64,000 bases of DNA from Geothrix sp. PMB-07 (GTDB taxonomy: Bacteria > Acidobacteriota > Holophagae > Holophagales > Holophagaceae): NCBI RefSeq assembly GCF_030758935.1, contig NZ_CP132333.1, forward strand, positions 62,001-126,000, given 5' to 3'. The first letter of the stretch is position 1. Each line of letters opens with the position of its first letter. The translations under genes and the position numbers were made by a program. Under the pieces are notes generated by a model that searched no databases, was not told the DNA's origin, and saw only the letters and a program-made list of their open reading frames with translations. Below, piece by piece: positions 50,303-61,474 of this stretch.

Positions 50303-50310
50303 GCCCCGTT

Positions 50311-50928
50311 TCACGGCAGTTCGGAGGGGCCCAGACGGAAGGTCTGGCCCAGGGTTCCGTAGTTGGGCCCGGCCACGGAGGCCAGGCGGGACAGGGGCGT
50401 CCACCGGCTCGCATCGGCGCAATCATGCTCCTCGCTCCAAATGCGATCGGCCGCATGGATGCGCACCACGTCCAGCAGGACCAGGGTACTGCCCGGACCC
50501 AGCTCAAGCTCACGGTTGAGGCGACATTCCAGGGCCACCGGCGCATCCTGCAAGCGAGGCGGCGCGACGCAATCTGAAGCTTCGATGTCCAGTCCCAGCC
50601 GATCCACTTCGCTGATCTCGGGCCCCACTTCGTCGGCACTGGCGTGGAGGGCTTCCAGCAAGGGCAGGTCCGCCAGATGCACCACGGCCTCCTGGTTCTC
50701 CCGCAGGTTGCGGTGGGTGTCCTTTAATGATCCATCCCGACGCCGTCCCAGGGTCACAGCCAGCATGGGCGGCCCGAAGATGCCCATGAAGCTGCTGAAG
50801 GGCGCCAGGTTCAAATGGCCCTCCGCATCCACGGAGGTGATCCAGGCAATGGGCCGGGGGATGACGAGGCTGGACAGGATGCGGTAGACATCACGCTTGG
50901 GCAGGGCACTCAGATCGCGGGTGATCAT
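50311..50928 (-). CDS. Flavin reductase-like FMN-binding protein
   Basis: The 205-residue product matches the flavin-reductase-like split-barrel family: 'VYRILSSLVIPRPIAWITSVDAEGHLNLAPFSSFMGIFGPPMLAVTLG' at the N-terminus and 'RNLRENQEAVVHLAD' further on. These proteins bind FMN and reduce it or other substrates with NAD(P)H. The ATG at 50928 lies 2 bases from the stop of the YjbQ-like gene, so the two form an operon. The physiological substrate is unknown. Confidence 0.9.
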   Translation of the reverse strand: MITRDLSALPKRDVYRILSSLVIPRPIAWITSVDAEGHLNLAPFSSFMGIFGPPMLAVTLGRRRDGSLKDTHRNLRENQEAVVHLADLPLLEALHASADEVGPEISEVDRLGLDIEASDCVAPPRLQDAPVALECRLNRELELGPGSTLVLLDVVRIHAADRIWSEEHDCADASRWTPLSRLASVAGPNYGTLGQTFRLGPSELP

Positions 50929-50930
50929 GT

Positions 50931-51365
50931 TCAGGCTCCGATGATCTTAATAAGGACGCGCTTGTCGCGGCGACCGTCGAACTCACCATAGAAGATCTGC
51001 TCCCAGGTACCGAAATCCAGGCGGCCATTTGTGATCGCGACCACCACTTCGCGGCCCATGATCTGGCGCTTGTGGTGGGCATCGCCGTTATCTTCGCCCG
51101 TGCGGTTGTGCAGGTATCCGCCCTGGGCGGGATCGCTGCCCTCGTTGAAAGGCGCCAGCCGCTCCAGCCAGCGGAGGTAGTCCTGCTTCAGGCCGGATTC
51201 CTCATCATTGATGAAGATGCTGGAGGTGATGTGCATGCTGTTCACCAGGCAGAGCCCCTCCTTGACGCCGCTTTCATGGACGGCGCGGGCGACTTCCTCG
51301 GTGATGTTCACGAAACCGGAGCGTGCGGGAACGTGCAGGGTGAGGACTTTGCGATGGCTTTTCAT
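50931..51365 (-). CDS. YjbQ family protein (secondary thiamine-phosphate synthase-like)
   Basis: The 144-residue product belongs to the UPF0047/YjbQ family: '[39 protein letters not shown]', '[37 protein letters not shown]' and '[26 protein letters not shown]'. Members form trimers and weakly complement thiamine-phosphate synthase; the true function is unsettled. The ATG at 51365 is preferred to the longer reading from 51428. It is encoded upstream of the flavin reductase-like gene. Confidence 0.93.
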   Translation of the reverse strand: MKSHRKVLTLHVPARSGFVNITEEVARAVHESGVKEGLCLVNSMHITSSIFINDEESGLKQDYLRWLERLAPFNEGSDPAQGGYLHNRTGEDNGDAHHKRQIMGREVVVAITNGRLDFGTWEQIFYGEFDGRRDKRVLIKIIGA

Positions 51366-51458
51366 GGGCGAAGCATAGCCGGGACCGCTCTTCACACCAA
51401 TTAACAGCTGGGGGCGCCCTGAAGTCACGGCACACTGGAGTCCCCATCAGGACATCCC

Positions 51459-52481
51459 ATGTTCATGCTGCCCGCCCTTGCCTTCCTTCAGGCCCCGGTT
51501 CCCGCTCCGGCTCAGGCTCCCAAGCCGGATCCCGTGCCCCCCGCTCGCATCACCCTCACCACGCCCTTCCCGGTACACCTCGGTAAAGTGGGCCCGCGGG
51601 AAATCCGGGAAGCGGCCTACGGCATCCGCAGCACCCACGACCGGCCCTTCCACTTTCGAGTGCTGGACCTTTCTCCGGGCGTCACCCTCGACGAAACCCA
51701 ATTCGCCGAGCCCATGAAGCCGGGGGAATTGCGCACCATCCGGCTCAAGGTGGATCCCTCCGGAATGGTGGGGCACATCAAGGGCGCAGTGCGCCTTGGT
51801 ACGGATGATCCCACCCAGCCCAGCTACATCTTGCGGTTGGACATGGAGGTGCGGCCGGAAGTGGCGGTGGACAGCGAGCGGAAGAGCCTGGGCGAGGTGG
51901 CGCCCCACGAGCGGCCCGAGGCGCGGTTCCATTTCACCCGGGAAGGTGGGGATCCCCTCAAATTGGTGCTGGCCAGTGCGGTTCCCGACTACCTCAGTGC
52001 CGACCTGGCCCACGAAGGCACCGCCGCGGACCTGCGCCTGGTCCTGCATCCCGAGCGTCTCAAGCCCGGCGTGGTGGCCGGCCTGGACATCTTCAAGGTG
52101 GCCACCAACGGGCCCCAGCAACCCCTCTTCACCCTCTACCTGGATTGGCGTGTGGTGACCCCGGTGATCCCCACGCCCTCGCGCCTGGTGTTCGCCGATC
52201 TGGCCACCACCCAGCTGACCGTGGAGCTGGCCGCGCGGGATGGCAAACCCTTCCGCATCACCAAGGCGGACATCCAGGGCAGCGGCTTCGAGCTGGTGGA
52301 GGCCCCAGGGCCCGAAGCGGCCAAGCAGGTGTTGAGGGTCCGCCGCGTGGGCCACGATCCCGAGGCCATGCTGGTGCTCACGTGTTCCAACCAGGAGGGG
52401 CCCTTGCACATTCCCCTCCGCTTCCTGGATCCCACAGTCAAACCTGCCGATCCAAGTGCCCCTGCGGACCCACGACCTTAG
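51459..52481 (+). CDS. Exported protein with DUF1573-like repeats
   Basis: The 340-residue product starts with a short hydrophobic, Ala/Pro-rich segment that looks like a signal peptide ('MFMLPALAFLQAPVPAPAQA'). Two or three beta-sandwich units follow, each starting like 'FPVHLGKVGPREIREAAYGIRSTHDRPFHF' or 'KSLGEVAPHERPEARFHF', similar to the DUF1573 immunoglobulin-like family. The tail is Pro/Ala-rich. No catalytic residues are visible. Function unknown; an envelope or periplasmic binding role is plausible. Confidence 0.8.
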   Translation: MFMLPALAFLQAPVPAPAQAPKPDPVPPARITLTTPFPVHLGKVGPREIREAAYGIRSTHDRPFHFRVLDLSPGVTLDETQFAEPMKPGELRTIRLKVDPSGMVGHIKGAVRLGTDDPTQPSYILRLDMEVRPEVAVDSERKSLGEVAPHERPEARFHFTREGGDPLKLVLASAVPDYLSADLAHEGTAADLRLVLHPERLKPGVVAGLDIFKVATNGPQQPLFTLYLDWRVVTPVIPTPSRLVFADLATTQLTVELAARDGKPFRITKADIQGSGFELVEAPGPEAAKQVLRVRRVGHDPEAMLVLTCSNQEGPLHIPLRFLDPTVKPADPSAPADPRP

Positions 52482-52556
52482 CGGAATATTAACGGTGGTG
52501 CGGCTGAGCCCCGGACAGTGGGCCTGTTAACCTGACGCGCCCCTTGGAGGTGCCCT

Positions 52557-53468
52557 TTGATTCTCTTGGCCGTTCTGCTTCTCGTGGTGGGTGTCCTGGC
52601 CTGGCGTTGGAAAACCAAGGTGGGGTTCCCCTTGTCGGCCCGCCTGGCCATCGTGCAGTGGGTGGGCCTGGGCCTGGGCGTCCTTGTCCTGCTGGCCTCC
52701 ATGGCCGTGGTGGTGCCGCCGGGACAGGCGGGCATCCAGGTGCTGTTCGGCAAGGTGAATTCGGAACCCCTGCCTTCCGGCCTGCACTTCATCAATCCCT
52801 TCAGCCAGGTCGTGGAGATGGAGGTCCGCACCCGGAACTACACCATGTCCAACGTGGCGGATGAGGGCCAGCGCAAGGGGGACGATTCCATCGCGGTCAT
52901 CAGCAGCGACGGCCTCACGGTGAAGCTGGACGCCACCATCTTCTACTCTCTGCAGCAGGCCCGCCTGCCAGAGATCTACCGCACCATCGGTCCGGATGTG
53001 GAAGAGCGCATCGTCCGCAGTGAGATCCGCGCCAGCCTCCGCGATGCTGCCGCGGCACTCTCCGCCACGGAACTCTACACCTCCAAGCGCCAGTCCTTCG
53101 TGGATCAGGTGACCAAAACCCTGAAGGCCGCCTTCGAGGCTCGCGGCATCAACCTTGAACAGATGCTCCTGCGCAACGTCATCCTGCCCGACCAGATCAC
53201 CAAGGCCATCAACGACAAGATCAGCGCCGATCAGGACGCCCAGAAGATGGCCTTCGTGCTGCAGAAGGAAAAGCAGGAAGCCGAGCGCAAGCGCATCGAG
53301 GCCGAGGGCCAGGCCCGGGCCCAGCAGATCGTGAGCCAGAGCCTCACGCCCCAGATCATCGAGTACCAGCGTATCCAGGCGCTGCGGGACATCGGCGCCA
53401 AGGGCAACCTCATCATCACGCCCATGGGCGGCGCCACGCCCATGATCCAGGTGTCCGCCAAGAAGTGA
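52557..53468 (+). CDS. Prohibitin/SPFH-domain membrane protein
   Basis: The 303-residue product has N-terminal hydrophobic helices ('LLAVLLLVVGVLAW' and 'GLGLGVLVLLASMAVVV'), the SPFH start 'VPPGQAGIQVLFGKVNSEPLPSGLHFINPF', and a long coiled coil ('DQDAQKMAFVLQKEKQEAERKRIEAEGQARAQQIV') as in prohibitins. These proteins form ring-like membrane scaffolds and often modulate membrane proteases. The TTG at 52557 has a very good TTGGAGG site eight bases upstream. An HtrA protease gene converges immediately downstream, possibly functionally related. Confidence 0.9.
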   Translation: MILLAVLLLVVGVLAWRWKTKVGFPLSARLAIVQWVGLGLGVLVLLASMAVVVPPGQAGIQVLFGKVNSEPLPSGLHFINPFSQVVEMEVRTRNYTMSNVADEGQRKGDDSIAVISSDGLTVKLDATIFYSLQQARLPEIYRTIGPDVEERIVRSEIRASLRDAAAALSATELYTSKRQSFVDQVTKTLKAAFEARGINLEQMLLRNVILPDQITKAINDKISADQDAQKMAFVLQKEKQEAERKRIEAEGQARAQQIVSQSLTPQIIEYQRIQALRDIGAKGNLIITPMGGATPMIQVSAKK

Positions 53469-53469
53469 T

Positions 53470-54666
53470 TCAGATGCTGGCGGGCTGGGGTTTAACCGGC
53501 TCGCCAGCTTTGGACCCTTTGAGATTGAGCTTCACCTTGATGACCTCTCCACTGCGAAGGACATCGAATTCGATTTCATCCTTGGGGGTCTCCACCTCCA
53601 GCATGGCCATGAACTGGCCTTCGCTTTCAATGACGCGGCCCTGATAGGCCAACAGGATGTCACCCATCTCCTTGACCCGGCCCTGGGCATCCACGGAAAG
53701 AGGCCGGAGTCCGGCCCGACCCGCCGGAGAGGCTGGATCCACCGATAAGACAAGCAGGCCTTGGGTGATTCCAAGAGACTGTTGAGCAAGGGCGGACGTC
53801 ATGACCTCGAAGCCCATGCGGGGCGGCTCAAGCCGTGTCCGGGCGATGAGCTTGGGAACGATGTCGTTGAGGGTATCCACGGGAATGGCAAAGCCGACGC
53901 CCACGGAGCCCTCCCCTTTGGTGGCCACAATGGCGGTGTTCATGCCCACCAGTCGACCACCGCTATCCAGGAGGGGGCCGCCGGAGTTGCCTGGGTTCAC
54001 GGCCGCATCGGTCTGAATGGCGTTCAGGATGTGGGTGCTGTAGCCGGTGTCGATCTTCCGGTTTTTCGCGGAGACCACACCCTTGGTCAAGGAATGATCA
54101 AGACCGAAGGGGTTTCCGATGGCCATCACGGACTGGCCCACCTGAAGAGATTGGCTGCGGCCGATGGGAATGGGGCGCATGGCTTGGAGGGGGGCGAACA
54201 CCTGGATGACGGCGATGTCGTAGGCGAAGCTGAACCCAATGACACGGCCTTTGTAGGTTTGCCCATCGGCGAGTGTGACTTCCACCTCCTGGACTTCCGT
54301 GATGCGCTGCCCTCCTTCTTCGACCGTGACCACATGATGGTTGGTGACGATGTGCCCCCATTCATCCCAGACGAAGCCTGTGCCTGCTCCGAACGGGATC
54401 TTGGCAGAATCCTGTGTTCTGAGATCGTGCCCCTTCAGGATCGCGGATACGAACACCACGCTGGATTTCGCCTCCCTGAAGCGTCGAATGGTGTTCCGTT
54501 CCTCGGCACTGAGCGGGGCTTCGGGCGCCACGACCCGGGGCTTGGCGTGGGCCCGGAAGCGTTCAATGGTGGAATCTTCGGTGGGCGTGGCCGGTTTCTG
54601 CGCCTTCTGGGCGGCCAAGGGCAGGGACCAGATGGCCAGCAGCGCGATGAGGGTGGCACGAATCAT
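53470..54666 (-). CDS. HtrA/DegP-like S1C serine protease with one PDZ domain
   Basis: The 398-residue product has a signal peptide ('MIRATLIALLAIWSLPLAAQ'), a trypsin-like domain with catalytic His111 ('TNHHV'), Asp150 ('YDIAVIQV') and Ser228 ('GNSGGPL'), and one C-terminal PDZ domain (about 300-385). It is a periplasmic quality-control protease. The ATG at 54666 has a GGAGC site; the first 77 residues of the longer reading from 54897 are not needed. It ends one base from the SPFH stop, in convergent orientation. Confidence 0.92.
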   Translation of the reverse strand: MIRATLIALLAIWSLPLAAQKAQKPATPTEDSTIERFRAHAKPRVVAPEAPLSAEERNTIRRFREAKSSVVFVSAILKGHDLRTQDSAKIPFGAGTGFVWDEWGHIVTNHHVVTVEEGGQRITEVQEVEVTLADGQTYKGRVIGFSFAYDIAVIQVFAPLQAMRPIPIGRSQSLQVGQSVMAIGNPFGLDHSLTKGVVSAKNRKIDTGYSTHILNAIQTDAAVNPGNSGGPLLDSGGRLVGMNTAIVATKGEGSVGVGFAIPVDTLNDIVPKLIARTRLEPPRMGFEVMTSALAQQSLGITQGLLVLSVDPASPAGRAGLRPLSVDAQGRVKEMGDILLAYQGRVIESEGQFMAMLEVETPKDEIEFDVLRSGEVIKVKLNLKGSKAGEPVKPQPASI

Positions 54667-54766
54667 GGGAGCTCCGGGATCGATTATGGGGTCTTGCAAC
54701 GAAGCCCGCTCCCCATAGCCGTGGACTTGGGTTACCTTGAGCCACATTCCTCCATGGACCCCAGTC

Positions 54767-56290
54767 ATGCCGGACCCCCCAGATCCACGCATGCCCCGCC
54801 GCCTCCCCTTGGCTGCGGCCTGCTTGCTGGTGCTGCTGTTGCTGGCAGGGCTGGTCACGGCTTGGCTGCTGAATCGCCGCGGTTTCGGGCAACCCATTCA
54901 GGTGCTGCTCGTCCGAGTGGAAACCACCCAGGCCCCGGGGCTCACCCAGGGGGCCCGGCGCACCTTGTGGGATCTCATGACCTGGGATCTCGAAACCCTC
55001 GGTCCGGTGTCGGTCACGGACCTCGTCCAATCGCCTGGTTCCGTGCACCTCGAACGCCTGCCGGACACCGCCCTTCTGTTGGAAGTGCTGCCCCGGAAAG
55101 AGGGATCCCTTCTGGCCCTGACCATCCGGTCCACTCGGGTGGACCAGCTGAAGTGGAACGGGGACGCCGCTTGGCGCACCACGGAAATCTCGGCCCGCCC
55201 ACCCGCCGAGGCCTTCAAGGCCATGAGGGGGCGGCTTCCCTTCAGCCTCAGCCCCCCCTTCGATCCGAATCGTTTGCTTCCCGAGGACACCGAGGCGTTC
55301 TGGACCCTCCTAGAAGCCATGGAGTGGCGGGAGCATGACGATGGCCTGCTGGGCGCCATGAAGCTGGCCGAGCAGGTCACCAATGCCGAACCCCGGTGCG
55401 CCATGGCCTGGATGGCGCGGGGGGACCTGCTCTACCGCCACCTGCTCATCCAGCCCAAAGGCCACCCACAGGGGCAATCCGAAGCGGAACGGTACCTGCG
55501 CATTGCCCTGGATCTCGCGCCCAATCACCCGCAGTGTGGATTCCTGCTGGGCCAGCTGAAGACGGATTCCGGCGACCAGCGGGAAGCCTTCTACGTTTTG
55601 CAAGGATGCCTCCAGGCCCATCCCCAGAACTCCACGCTTTTCAAGGGACTGGCCTACGCGGCCCGTTGCGCGGGTTTGCTGGATGTGGCGAAGGGAGCCC
55701 TCAAGCGCCGGAATCAATTGGTCTTCTCGGAATTCATGCCTGATTCCACGGAGAACACCTATCTCTATTGCGGGGACGTGGCGCATTTCGAGGCGGGATT
55801 GGTGGAATTTCCCGGCGATCCCCGGACGGCCCTGGTGCGGTTCTACCGCGGCTACCTGGCCCTGATGCGGGGGGATCGGGCCATGGCGCGGTTCTGGTTC
55901 GCCCAAACGCAGTCGCAAAAGGAAGGTTTCACGCAGTTCAAGCAATTGGCGGGCGTGTACGAAGCCATCGCTGAGGGGAACTCAGCCGTGGCCGCTGACC
56001 GCCTCAAGAGGCTGGAGGCAGACCGGGTGGGACTGCGCGTGCCCGATGGGGAATTCACCTTCAAGATGGCCGAAGCCTGTGCGCTCATCGGGGATGCGAA
56101 TCAGGCGATGGGCATGGCATCGCGGGCCTTCAGCCAGGGATTCGGGTGTCTCCGCTGGTACCAGGAGAGTCCGTTCCTCCGGTCCATTCGCGGGACGCCC
56201 CGATGGAATGCGCTCATGCAGCACGTGGAGGCGCGGCAGCGCCTGCTGCAAGGCCACTTCTCGCCAGCTCAGTTCGGGATCTACTCCTAG
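54767..56290 (+). CDS. Membrane-anchored TPR protein, paralogue 1
   Basis: The product of about 507 residues has an N-terminal membrane helix ('[23 protein letters not shown]'), a domain starting '[16 protein letters not shown]', then TPR units and a C-terminal segment '[41 protein letters not shown]'. It is a tandem duplicate of the next gene, with conserved '[12 protein letters not shown]' and '[20 protein letters not shown]'. The start is uncertain: ATG 54767 was chosen over TTG 54737 and ATG 54791; none has a strong ribosome-binding site. Function unknown. Confidence 0.8.
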   Translation: MPDPPDPRMPRRLPLAAACLLVLLLLAGLVTAWLLNRRGFGQPIQVLLVRVETTQAPGLTQGARRTLWDLMTWDLETLGPVSVTDLVQSPGSVHLERLPDTALLLEVLPRKEGSLLALTIRSTRVDQLKWNGDAAWRTTEISARPPAEAFKAMRGRLPFSLSPPFDPNRLLPEDTEAFWTLLEAMEWREHDDGLLGAMKLAEQVTNAEPRCAMAWMARGDLLYRHLLIQPKGHPQGQSEAERYLRIALDLAPNHPQCGFLLGQLKTDSGDQREAFYVLQGCLQAHPQNSTLFKGLAYAARCAGLLDVAKGALKRRNQLVFSEFMPDSTENTYLYCGDVAHFEAGLVEFPGDPRTALVRFYRGYLALMRGDRAMARFWFAQTQSQKEGFTQFKQLAGVYEAIAEGNSAVAADRLKRLEADRVGLRVPDGEFTFKMAEACALIGDANQAMGMASRAFSQGFGCLRWYQESPFLRSIRGTPRWNALMQHVEARQRLLQGHFSPAQFGIYS

Positions 56291-56306
56291 ACGCCACAGA
56301 GCGTCT
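56289..56306 (+). terminator. Weak stem-loop after TPR paralogue 1
   Basis: AGACGC (56289-56294) pairs with GCGTCT (56301-56306), followed by a moderately T-rich TCATTCT. It overlaps the stop codon and may be a weak terminator between the two paralogues. Confidence 0.35.
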
Positions 56307-56444
56307 TCATTCTACAAGCATGCTTGACCACCATCGGGGGTCTGTGACCGGTTCGACGCGGGTTACCTGATAGGCTTTGACTCGCTTTTGCCCAGCCCGT
56401 CCAGTGTTTCGGCGCGGCATGGTGGAGGCCTGTGACGAGATTTT

Positions 56445-57965
56445 ATGCCTCAGCCTGTATCCCGTACCCCTTCCCAGCCCACCAGCCTCCTCCTTGGATT
56501 GGCTTTCCTGCTGCTGCTAGGTGGTGGAGGGGCCGTGGCTTGGCTGCTCGCCCGCCAAGGCGTCCGCGCACCTTTGCGCGTGTTGCTGGTGGCACCTGAG
56601 GTGGCGGCACCCAGCGGCCTGGATGAGGCTCAGGGCAGAGCCCTGAATGCCATGATCCAGGACCACCTGGAGCACCTGGGCGGATTCGCGGTGACCGTGG
56701 TGGGCGAGATGCCTTCGGATGTGAGTCCGCTGCAGGGGCAGGCCCGGACCCTGGTGGTGCAACTGCAGCCACGCCGGCGGGACCAGGCATTGGATCTCTC
56801 CTACCGCTTCGTCTGGGGAAGGCGCCTCCAGCCGAAATCGGCTTCGCCGTGGGAGGAGCGCCATGCGAAGGTGCTGCCGCCGGATCGGGCTTTTGAAACC
56901 TTCCTAAAAGACTTCCCCCGATCCGTGGACCGGCCTGGGGTCAACCTGGTGCCCAAGACCCCCAGTGTGTTCTGGGATCTGGTGCAGGCCGCCGCCTGGC
57001 GGCTGCAGAACCAGCACCTGGAGGAGGCCATGAACCTCGTCGAGAAGACCACCCGCCAGGAACCGGACTGCGCCTCTGCCTGGATTCTCCTGGGGAACCT
57101 CCGTTACCGCTGGATGCTCAACAGCACCACGGCCTTCCGACAGGATCAAGTGGACGCCGAGGCCGCCCTGCAGCAGGGGCTGAACCTGGCGCCGGGCCAC
57201 CCCCGGGGCGTCTTCCTGCTGTCGCTGCTCAAGACGGATATCGGCAACCAGCGCGAGGCCCTCGACCTGCTTCTGCGGACGAGGCACAAACAACCGCACA
57301 ATCCCACCCTCCTCACCGGCATCGCCTATGCCGCCAGGGGCGCCGGATTGCTGCCTCTGGCCAGGAAGGCCATGGATCTGCGTGACAACCTCGCCTTTGC
57401 CAGTCTCCAGCCCCAGGCCGTGGACATCACCTGCCTCTACACAGGTGAAATTTCACGCTTCGAGGCCAGCCTTCAGGAGCAGCCGGGGCATCTTCGGAGT
57501 ACCTCCGGCGTGCTGCCCTTCTACCGTGGCTACCTGGCCTTGGTGCGCGGCGACCAGGCTCGCGCCCACAAAGAATTCCAGGCGGCAGAGGGATTGGCCA
57601 ATGGTTACCCGAACATCATGCGCCTCAGCGAGATCTACGATTTGATCCTCCGGGGGGAAAAAGATCAGGCCTGGGTGAAGCTGCGGGAGTACGACCAGGA
57701 GCGCATCGGCATGCGCGAACCCGATGGCGAATTCACCATCCGCTTGGCCGAGGCCTATGCCCTCGTGGGTGACCGTGCCAGCGCCATGGAGATGGCCTCT
57801 CGTGCGTTTGCCCGGGGCTTCGGCTGTACCGCCTGGTACGAACGCAGTCCCATGCTGGAGCCCCTGCGAACCTTGCCGAAATGGAAGGCTTTGCTGCAGC
57901 ACCTGAAGGAACGGCAGGCGCTTATGGAGGACCAGTTCCCCCTGGGCCTCCTGGAGGACAACTGA
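56445..57965 (+). CDS. Membrane-anchored TPR protein, paralogue 2
   Basis: The 506-residue product has the same design as its neighbour: a membrane helix ('[21 protein letters not shown]'), a domain '[21 protein letters not shown]', TPR-type repeats and the C-terminal '[43 protein letters not shown]'. The last segment resembles TPR tails of adenylate cyclase or eukaryotic-like kinase sensor proteins, though neither catalytic domain is present. The ATG at 56445 has a weak site. Both paralogues face the periplasm by topology prediction. Function unknown. Confidence 0.82.
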   Translation: MPQPVSRTPSQPTSLLLGLAFLLLLGGGGAVAWLLARQGVRAPLRVLLVAPEVAAPSGLDEAQGRALNAMIQDHLEHLGGFAVTVVGEMPSDVSPLQGQARTLVVQLQPRRRDQALDLSYRFVWGRRLQPKSASPWEERHAKVLPPDRAFETFLKDFPRSVDRPGVNLVPKTPSVFWDLVQAAAWRLQNQHLEEAMNLVEKTTRQEPDCASAWILLGNLRYRWMLNSTTAFRQDQVDAEAALQQGLNLAPGHPRGVFLLSLLKTDIGNQREALDLLLRTRHKQPHNPTLLTGIAYAARGAGLLPLARKAMDLRDNLAFASLQPQAVDITCLYTGEISRFEASLQEQPGHLRSTSGVLPFYRGYLALVRGDQARAHKEFQAAEGLANGYPNIMRLSEIYDLILRGEKDQAWVKLREYDQERIGMREPDGEFTIRLAEAYALVGDRASAMEMASRAFARGFGCTAWYERSPMLEPLRTLPKWKALLQHLKERQALMEDQFPLGLLEDN

Positions 57966-58038
57966 CCTTGGGTCAGCCTCTGCTTCGGTTGGAGGGGGAT
58001 GCCCGGTAGACTTGGACCTCGCCCCACCGGGAGTATCC

Positions 58039-61000
58039 ATGTCCACACATTCGACGGTCAGCGCCGCTGACCATCTGAGCGAAGGCTACGTGCCTCGGCA
58101 CAAGGTGCGCTTCGTGACCGCCGCCAGCCTGTTTGATGGCCATGACGCCAGCATCAACATCATGCGGCGCATTCTCCAGGCCACAGGCTGCGAAGTGATC
58201 CATTTGGGCCACAACCGCGCCGTACAGGACATCGTCGACACCGCCATCCAGGAGGATGCCCAGGGCATCGCGCTGTCGAGCTACCAGGGTGGCCATGTGG
58301 AGTATTTCAAGTACATGGTGGACCTGCTGCGGGAGCGCGGTGCGGGTCACATCCAGGTCTTCGGCGGTGGCGGGGGTGTGATCTCCCCGGACGAGATTCG
58401 TGAGCTGGAAGCCTACGGTGTGGGTCGCATCTACAGCCCGGAGGACGGCCGCCAGATGGGCCTGCAGGGCATGATCGATGACATGGTGCGCCGCTGCGAC
58501 ATTGATCCCCGCACCACGCCGGAATTCCATCCCCTGGCCCGCCGCATCACGCGCATCGAGCTGGGCGACGTCGCTGCGCTGCCCTCCTCCACCACCTCTC
58601 AGCGCATTCCCGTATTGGGTATCACCGGTACCGGCGGCGCGGGCAAGTCCTCGCTCATCGACGAGCTGCTGCGCCGCTTCCTGGTGGACTTCCCCGACAA
58701 GCGCGTGGCGGTGCTCAGTGTGGACCCCACCAAGCGCAAGACTGGCGGCGCCCTGTTGGGCGACCGCATTCGCATGAACGCGCTCTACCACCCCGAGCTG
58801 CGCGATCGCGTCTTCATGCGCAGTCTGGCCACCCGCAGCGCCGCCCATCGCGCCACCAGCGAGGCCCTGGTGGCCAGCATCGCCGCGGCCAAGGCCGATG
58901 GCTTCGACTTGGTGATCGTCGAGACTGCGGGCATTGGCCAGAGTGACAGCGAGATCGCCGACATGGTGGATCTGGCCATGTACGTGATGACCCCTGAGTA
59001 CGGCGCCGCCAGCCAGCTCGAGAAGATCGACATGCTGGATTTCGCCGATCTGGTGGTGCTGAACAAGGCCGACAAGCGAGGCGCCGAGGATGCGCTGCGC
59101 GATGTGCGCAAGCAGTACCAGCGGGCCCACAAGCGCTTCTCGGAACCTGTCGATGAGATGCCGGTCTACGCCACCTGCGCCAGCCAATTCAACGACCCCG
59201 CCACCAACTGGCTCTTCGTGAACCTGGTGAAGGTCATCGCCGCGAAGGCCGGTTTGGACTGGGTGCCCAAGCTTGAAGCCGAGGCCGTGAATCCACGCCG
59301 TGCCGCCATCATCCCGCCCGAGCGAGTGCGCTATCTGGCAGAGATCGCCGATACCGTGCAGGGCTACAAAGCCTGGGCCCGCCGCCAGGCCGATACCGCT
59401 GAGTTGTCCTTCGCGCTCTGGACCAGCCTCAAGGCCCTGGGGGACAAGGTGCCGCCCGCAGGCGCCTTCTACGACAGCAGCCATCTCACCGAGGCGGTGG
59501 CGGGGGACCAGGGGGCCGCCATCCTACTGCTTCGCCAGCGCTACCAGGAACACCTGGGCGAACTGAACAACGAAAGCCGTCGCCTCATCCACGACTGGGC
59601 CGAGGTGAAGCGCAGCTACGCCGAACCCGAGAACATCTATGTGGTGCGTGGCCGGGAAATTCGAACCGCCAACTACACCACCTCCCTCAGCGGCTCGCTG
59701 GTGCCCAAGGTGGCCCTGCCGCCCTATTCCGGCTGGGCCGAGCTGCTGCGCTGGCAGCTGCTGGAGAACCTGCCGGGCCGCTTCCCCTTCACGGCAGGCG
59801 TCTTCGAATACAAGCGCGTGGGGGAGGATCCCACCCGCATGTTCGCCGGCGAGGGCACGCCCGAGCGCACCAACAAGCGCTTCCACTACGTAAGCAAGGG
59901 TCAGCCTGCCGTGCGGTTGAGCACGGCTTTCGACAGCGTGACCCTCTACGGCGAAGATCCACATGTCCGGCCCGACATCTACGGCAAGGTGGGCAACAGC
60001 GGCGTGTCGGTGTGCACCGTGGACGACGCCAAGAAGCTGTACTCGGGCTTCGATCTGCTCTGCCCCACCACCAGCGTGAGCATGACCATCAACGGCCCTG
60101 CGCCCACCATGCTGGCCTTCTTCCTCAACGCCGCCATCGACCAGCGGGCCGAGCAGTGGCTGAAGGAGCACGGCCAGTTCGAGGCGGCTCAGGCGAAGAT
60201 CGATGCCCTCTACGGGGCCAAGGGCCTAAGCCGACCCCGCTATGAAGGCGATCTGCCCGAGGGCAACAACGGCCTGGGGCTGGCCCTGCTGGGCGTGACC
60301 TCGGATGAGCTGCTGCCGCCGGAGGTCTACGCCAAACTGCGGGCCGAGGCCCTCCAGACCGTGCGCGGCACCGTGCAGGCCGACATCCTGAAAGAAGACC
60401 AGGCCCAGAACACCTGCATCTTCAGCACGGAGTTCAGCCTCAAGGTCATGGGGGACATCCAGGCCACCTTCATCGAGGAGAAGGTCCGCAACTTCTACTC
60501 CGTGAGCATCAGCGGCTATCACATTGCCGAGGCGGGGGCGAACCCCATCAGCCAGCTGGCCTTCACCCTGGCCAACGGCTTCACCTTCGTTGAGTACTAC
60601 CTGTCCCGCGGCATGCACATCGACGACTTCGCGCCGAACCTCAGCTTCTTCTTCAGCAATGGCCTCGACCCCGAATACAGCGTCATCGGCCGCGTGGCCC
60701 GCCGCATCTGGGCCGTGGCCATGAAGGAGAAGTACGGTGCCAACGACCGCAGCCAGAAGCTGAAGTACCACATCCAGACCTCAGGCCGCTCCCTGCATGC
60801 CCAGGAGATCGACTTCAACGACATCCGCACCACGCTGCAGGCCCTCTACGCCATCTACGACAACTGCAACAGCCTGCACACCAACGCCTACGACGAGGCC
60901 ATCACCACGCCCACCGAGGAGAGCGTGCGCCGGGCCATCGCCGTGCAGCTCATCATCAACCGCGAGCTGGGTCAGGCGAAGAACGAGAACCCCCTGCAGG

Positions 61001-61461
61001 GCGCCTTCCTCATCGAGCAGCTGACGGAGCTGGTGGAGGAGGCCGTGCTGTTGGAGTTCCGCCGCATCGCCGACCGCGGCGGCGTGCTGGGCGCCATGGA
61101 GACCATGTACCAGCGGGGCAAGATCCAGGAAGAGTCCATGCACTACGAGCACCTCAAGCACAGCGGGGAGCTGCCCATCGTCGGCGTGAACACCTTCCTC
61201 AACCCTCAGGCCGCCGAACCCGGCACACCCGAGCTCATCCGCAGCACCGAGGCGGAGAAGCAGCAGCAGATCGCGAACCTCGCGGCCTTCCATGCCCGCA
61301 ACGCCGACCGCGCCCCGGCGGCCCTGCTGCGGCTGAAGGAGGTCTCCCGCGCCAACGGCAACCTCTTCGAGGCCCTGCTGGACGCCGCCAAGGTATGCAG
61401 CCTCGGCCAGATCAGTCAGGCCCTCTACGAGGTGGGCGGGCAGTACCGGAGAAACATGTAG
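58039..61461 (+). CDS. icmF: Fused isobutyryl-CoA mutase IcmF (B12-binding, MeaB GTPase and mutase domains)
   Basis: The 1140-residue product combines three parts. Residues about 22-150 bind cobalamin, with the axial His in 'DGHDAS' (33-38). About 190-460 are the MeaB-like G-protein chaperone with the P-loop 'GTGGAGKSS' near 197. About 550-1140 are the acyl-CoA mutase core ('[24 protein letters not shown]', '[29 protein letters not shown]'). IcmF isomerises isobutyryl-CoA and n-butyryl-CoA. The ATG at 58039 has a GGGAG site. The domain order and length identify IcmF; substrate preference rests on family knowledge. Confidence 0.95.
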   Translation: MSTHSTVSAADHLSEGYVPRHKVRFVTAASLFDGHDASINIMRRILQATGCEVIHLGHNRAVQDIVDTAIQEDAQGIALSSYQGGHVEYFKYMVDLLRERGAGHIQVFGGGGGVISPDEIRELEAYGVGRIYSPEDGRQMGLQGMIDDMVRRCDIDPRTTPEFHPLARRITRIELGDVAALPSSTTSQRIPVLGITGTGGAGKSSLIDELLRRFLVDFPDKRVAVLSVDPTKRKTGGALLGDRIRMNALYHPELRDRVFMRSLATRSAAHRATSEALVASIAAAKADGFDLVIVETAGIGQSDSEIADMVDLAMYVMTPEYGAASQLEKIDMLDFADLVVLNKADKRGAEDALRDVRKQYQRAHKRFSEPVDEMPVYATCASQFNDPATNWLFVNLVKVIAAKAGLDWVPKLEAEAVNPRRAAIIPPERVRYLAEIADTVQGYKAWARRQADTAELSFALWTSLKALGDKVPPAGAFYDSSHLTEAVAGDQGAAILLLRQRYQEHLGELNNESRRLIHDWAEVKRSYAEPENIYVVRGREIRTANYTTSLSGSLVPKVALPPYSGWAELLRWQLLENLPGRFPFTAGVFEYKRVGEDPTRMFAGEGTPERTNKRFHYVSKGQPAVRLSTAFDSVTLYGEDPHVRPDIYGKVGNSGVSVCTVDDAKKLYSGFDLLCPTTSVSMTINGPAPTMLAFFLNAAIDQRAEQWLKEHGQFEAAQAKIDALYGAKGLSRPRYEGDLPEGNNGLGLALLGVTSDELLPPEVYAKLRAEALQTVRGTVQADILKEDQAQNTCIFSTEFSLKVMGDIQATFIEEKVRNFYSVSISGYHIAEAGANPISQLAFTLANGFTFVEYYLSRGMHIDDFAPNLSFFFSNGLDPEYSVIGRVARRIWAVAMKEKYGANDRSQKLKYHIQTSGRSLHAQEIDFNDIRTTLQALYAIYDNCNSLHTNAYDEAITTPTEESVRRAIAVQLIINRELGQAKNENPLQGAFLIEQLTELVEEAVLLEFRRIADRGGVLGAMETMYQRGKIQEESMHYEHLKHSGELPIVGVNTFLNPQAAEPGTPELIRSTEAEKQQQIANLAAFHARNADRAPAALLRLKEVSRANGNLFEALLDAAKVCSLGQISQALYEVGGQYRRNM

Positions 61462-61474
61462 GCGGCCAGCCAAC

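Noticed and set aside
57973-59484. 503-codon open frame on the minus strand
   Set aside because: It is antisense to the IcmF B12 and G-protein domains, which are unmistakable on the plus strand.
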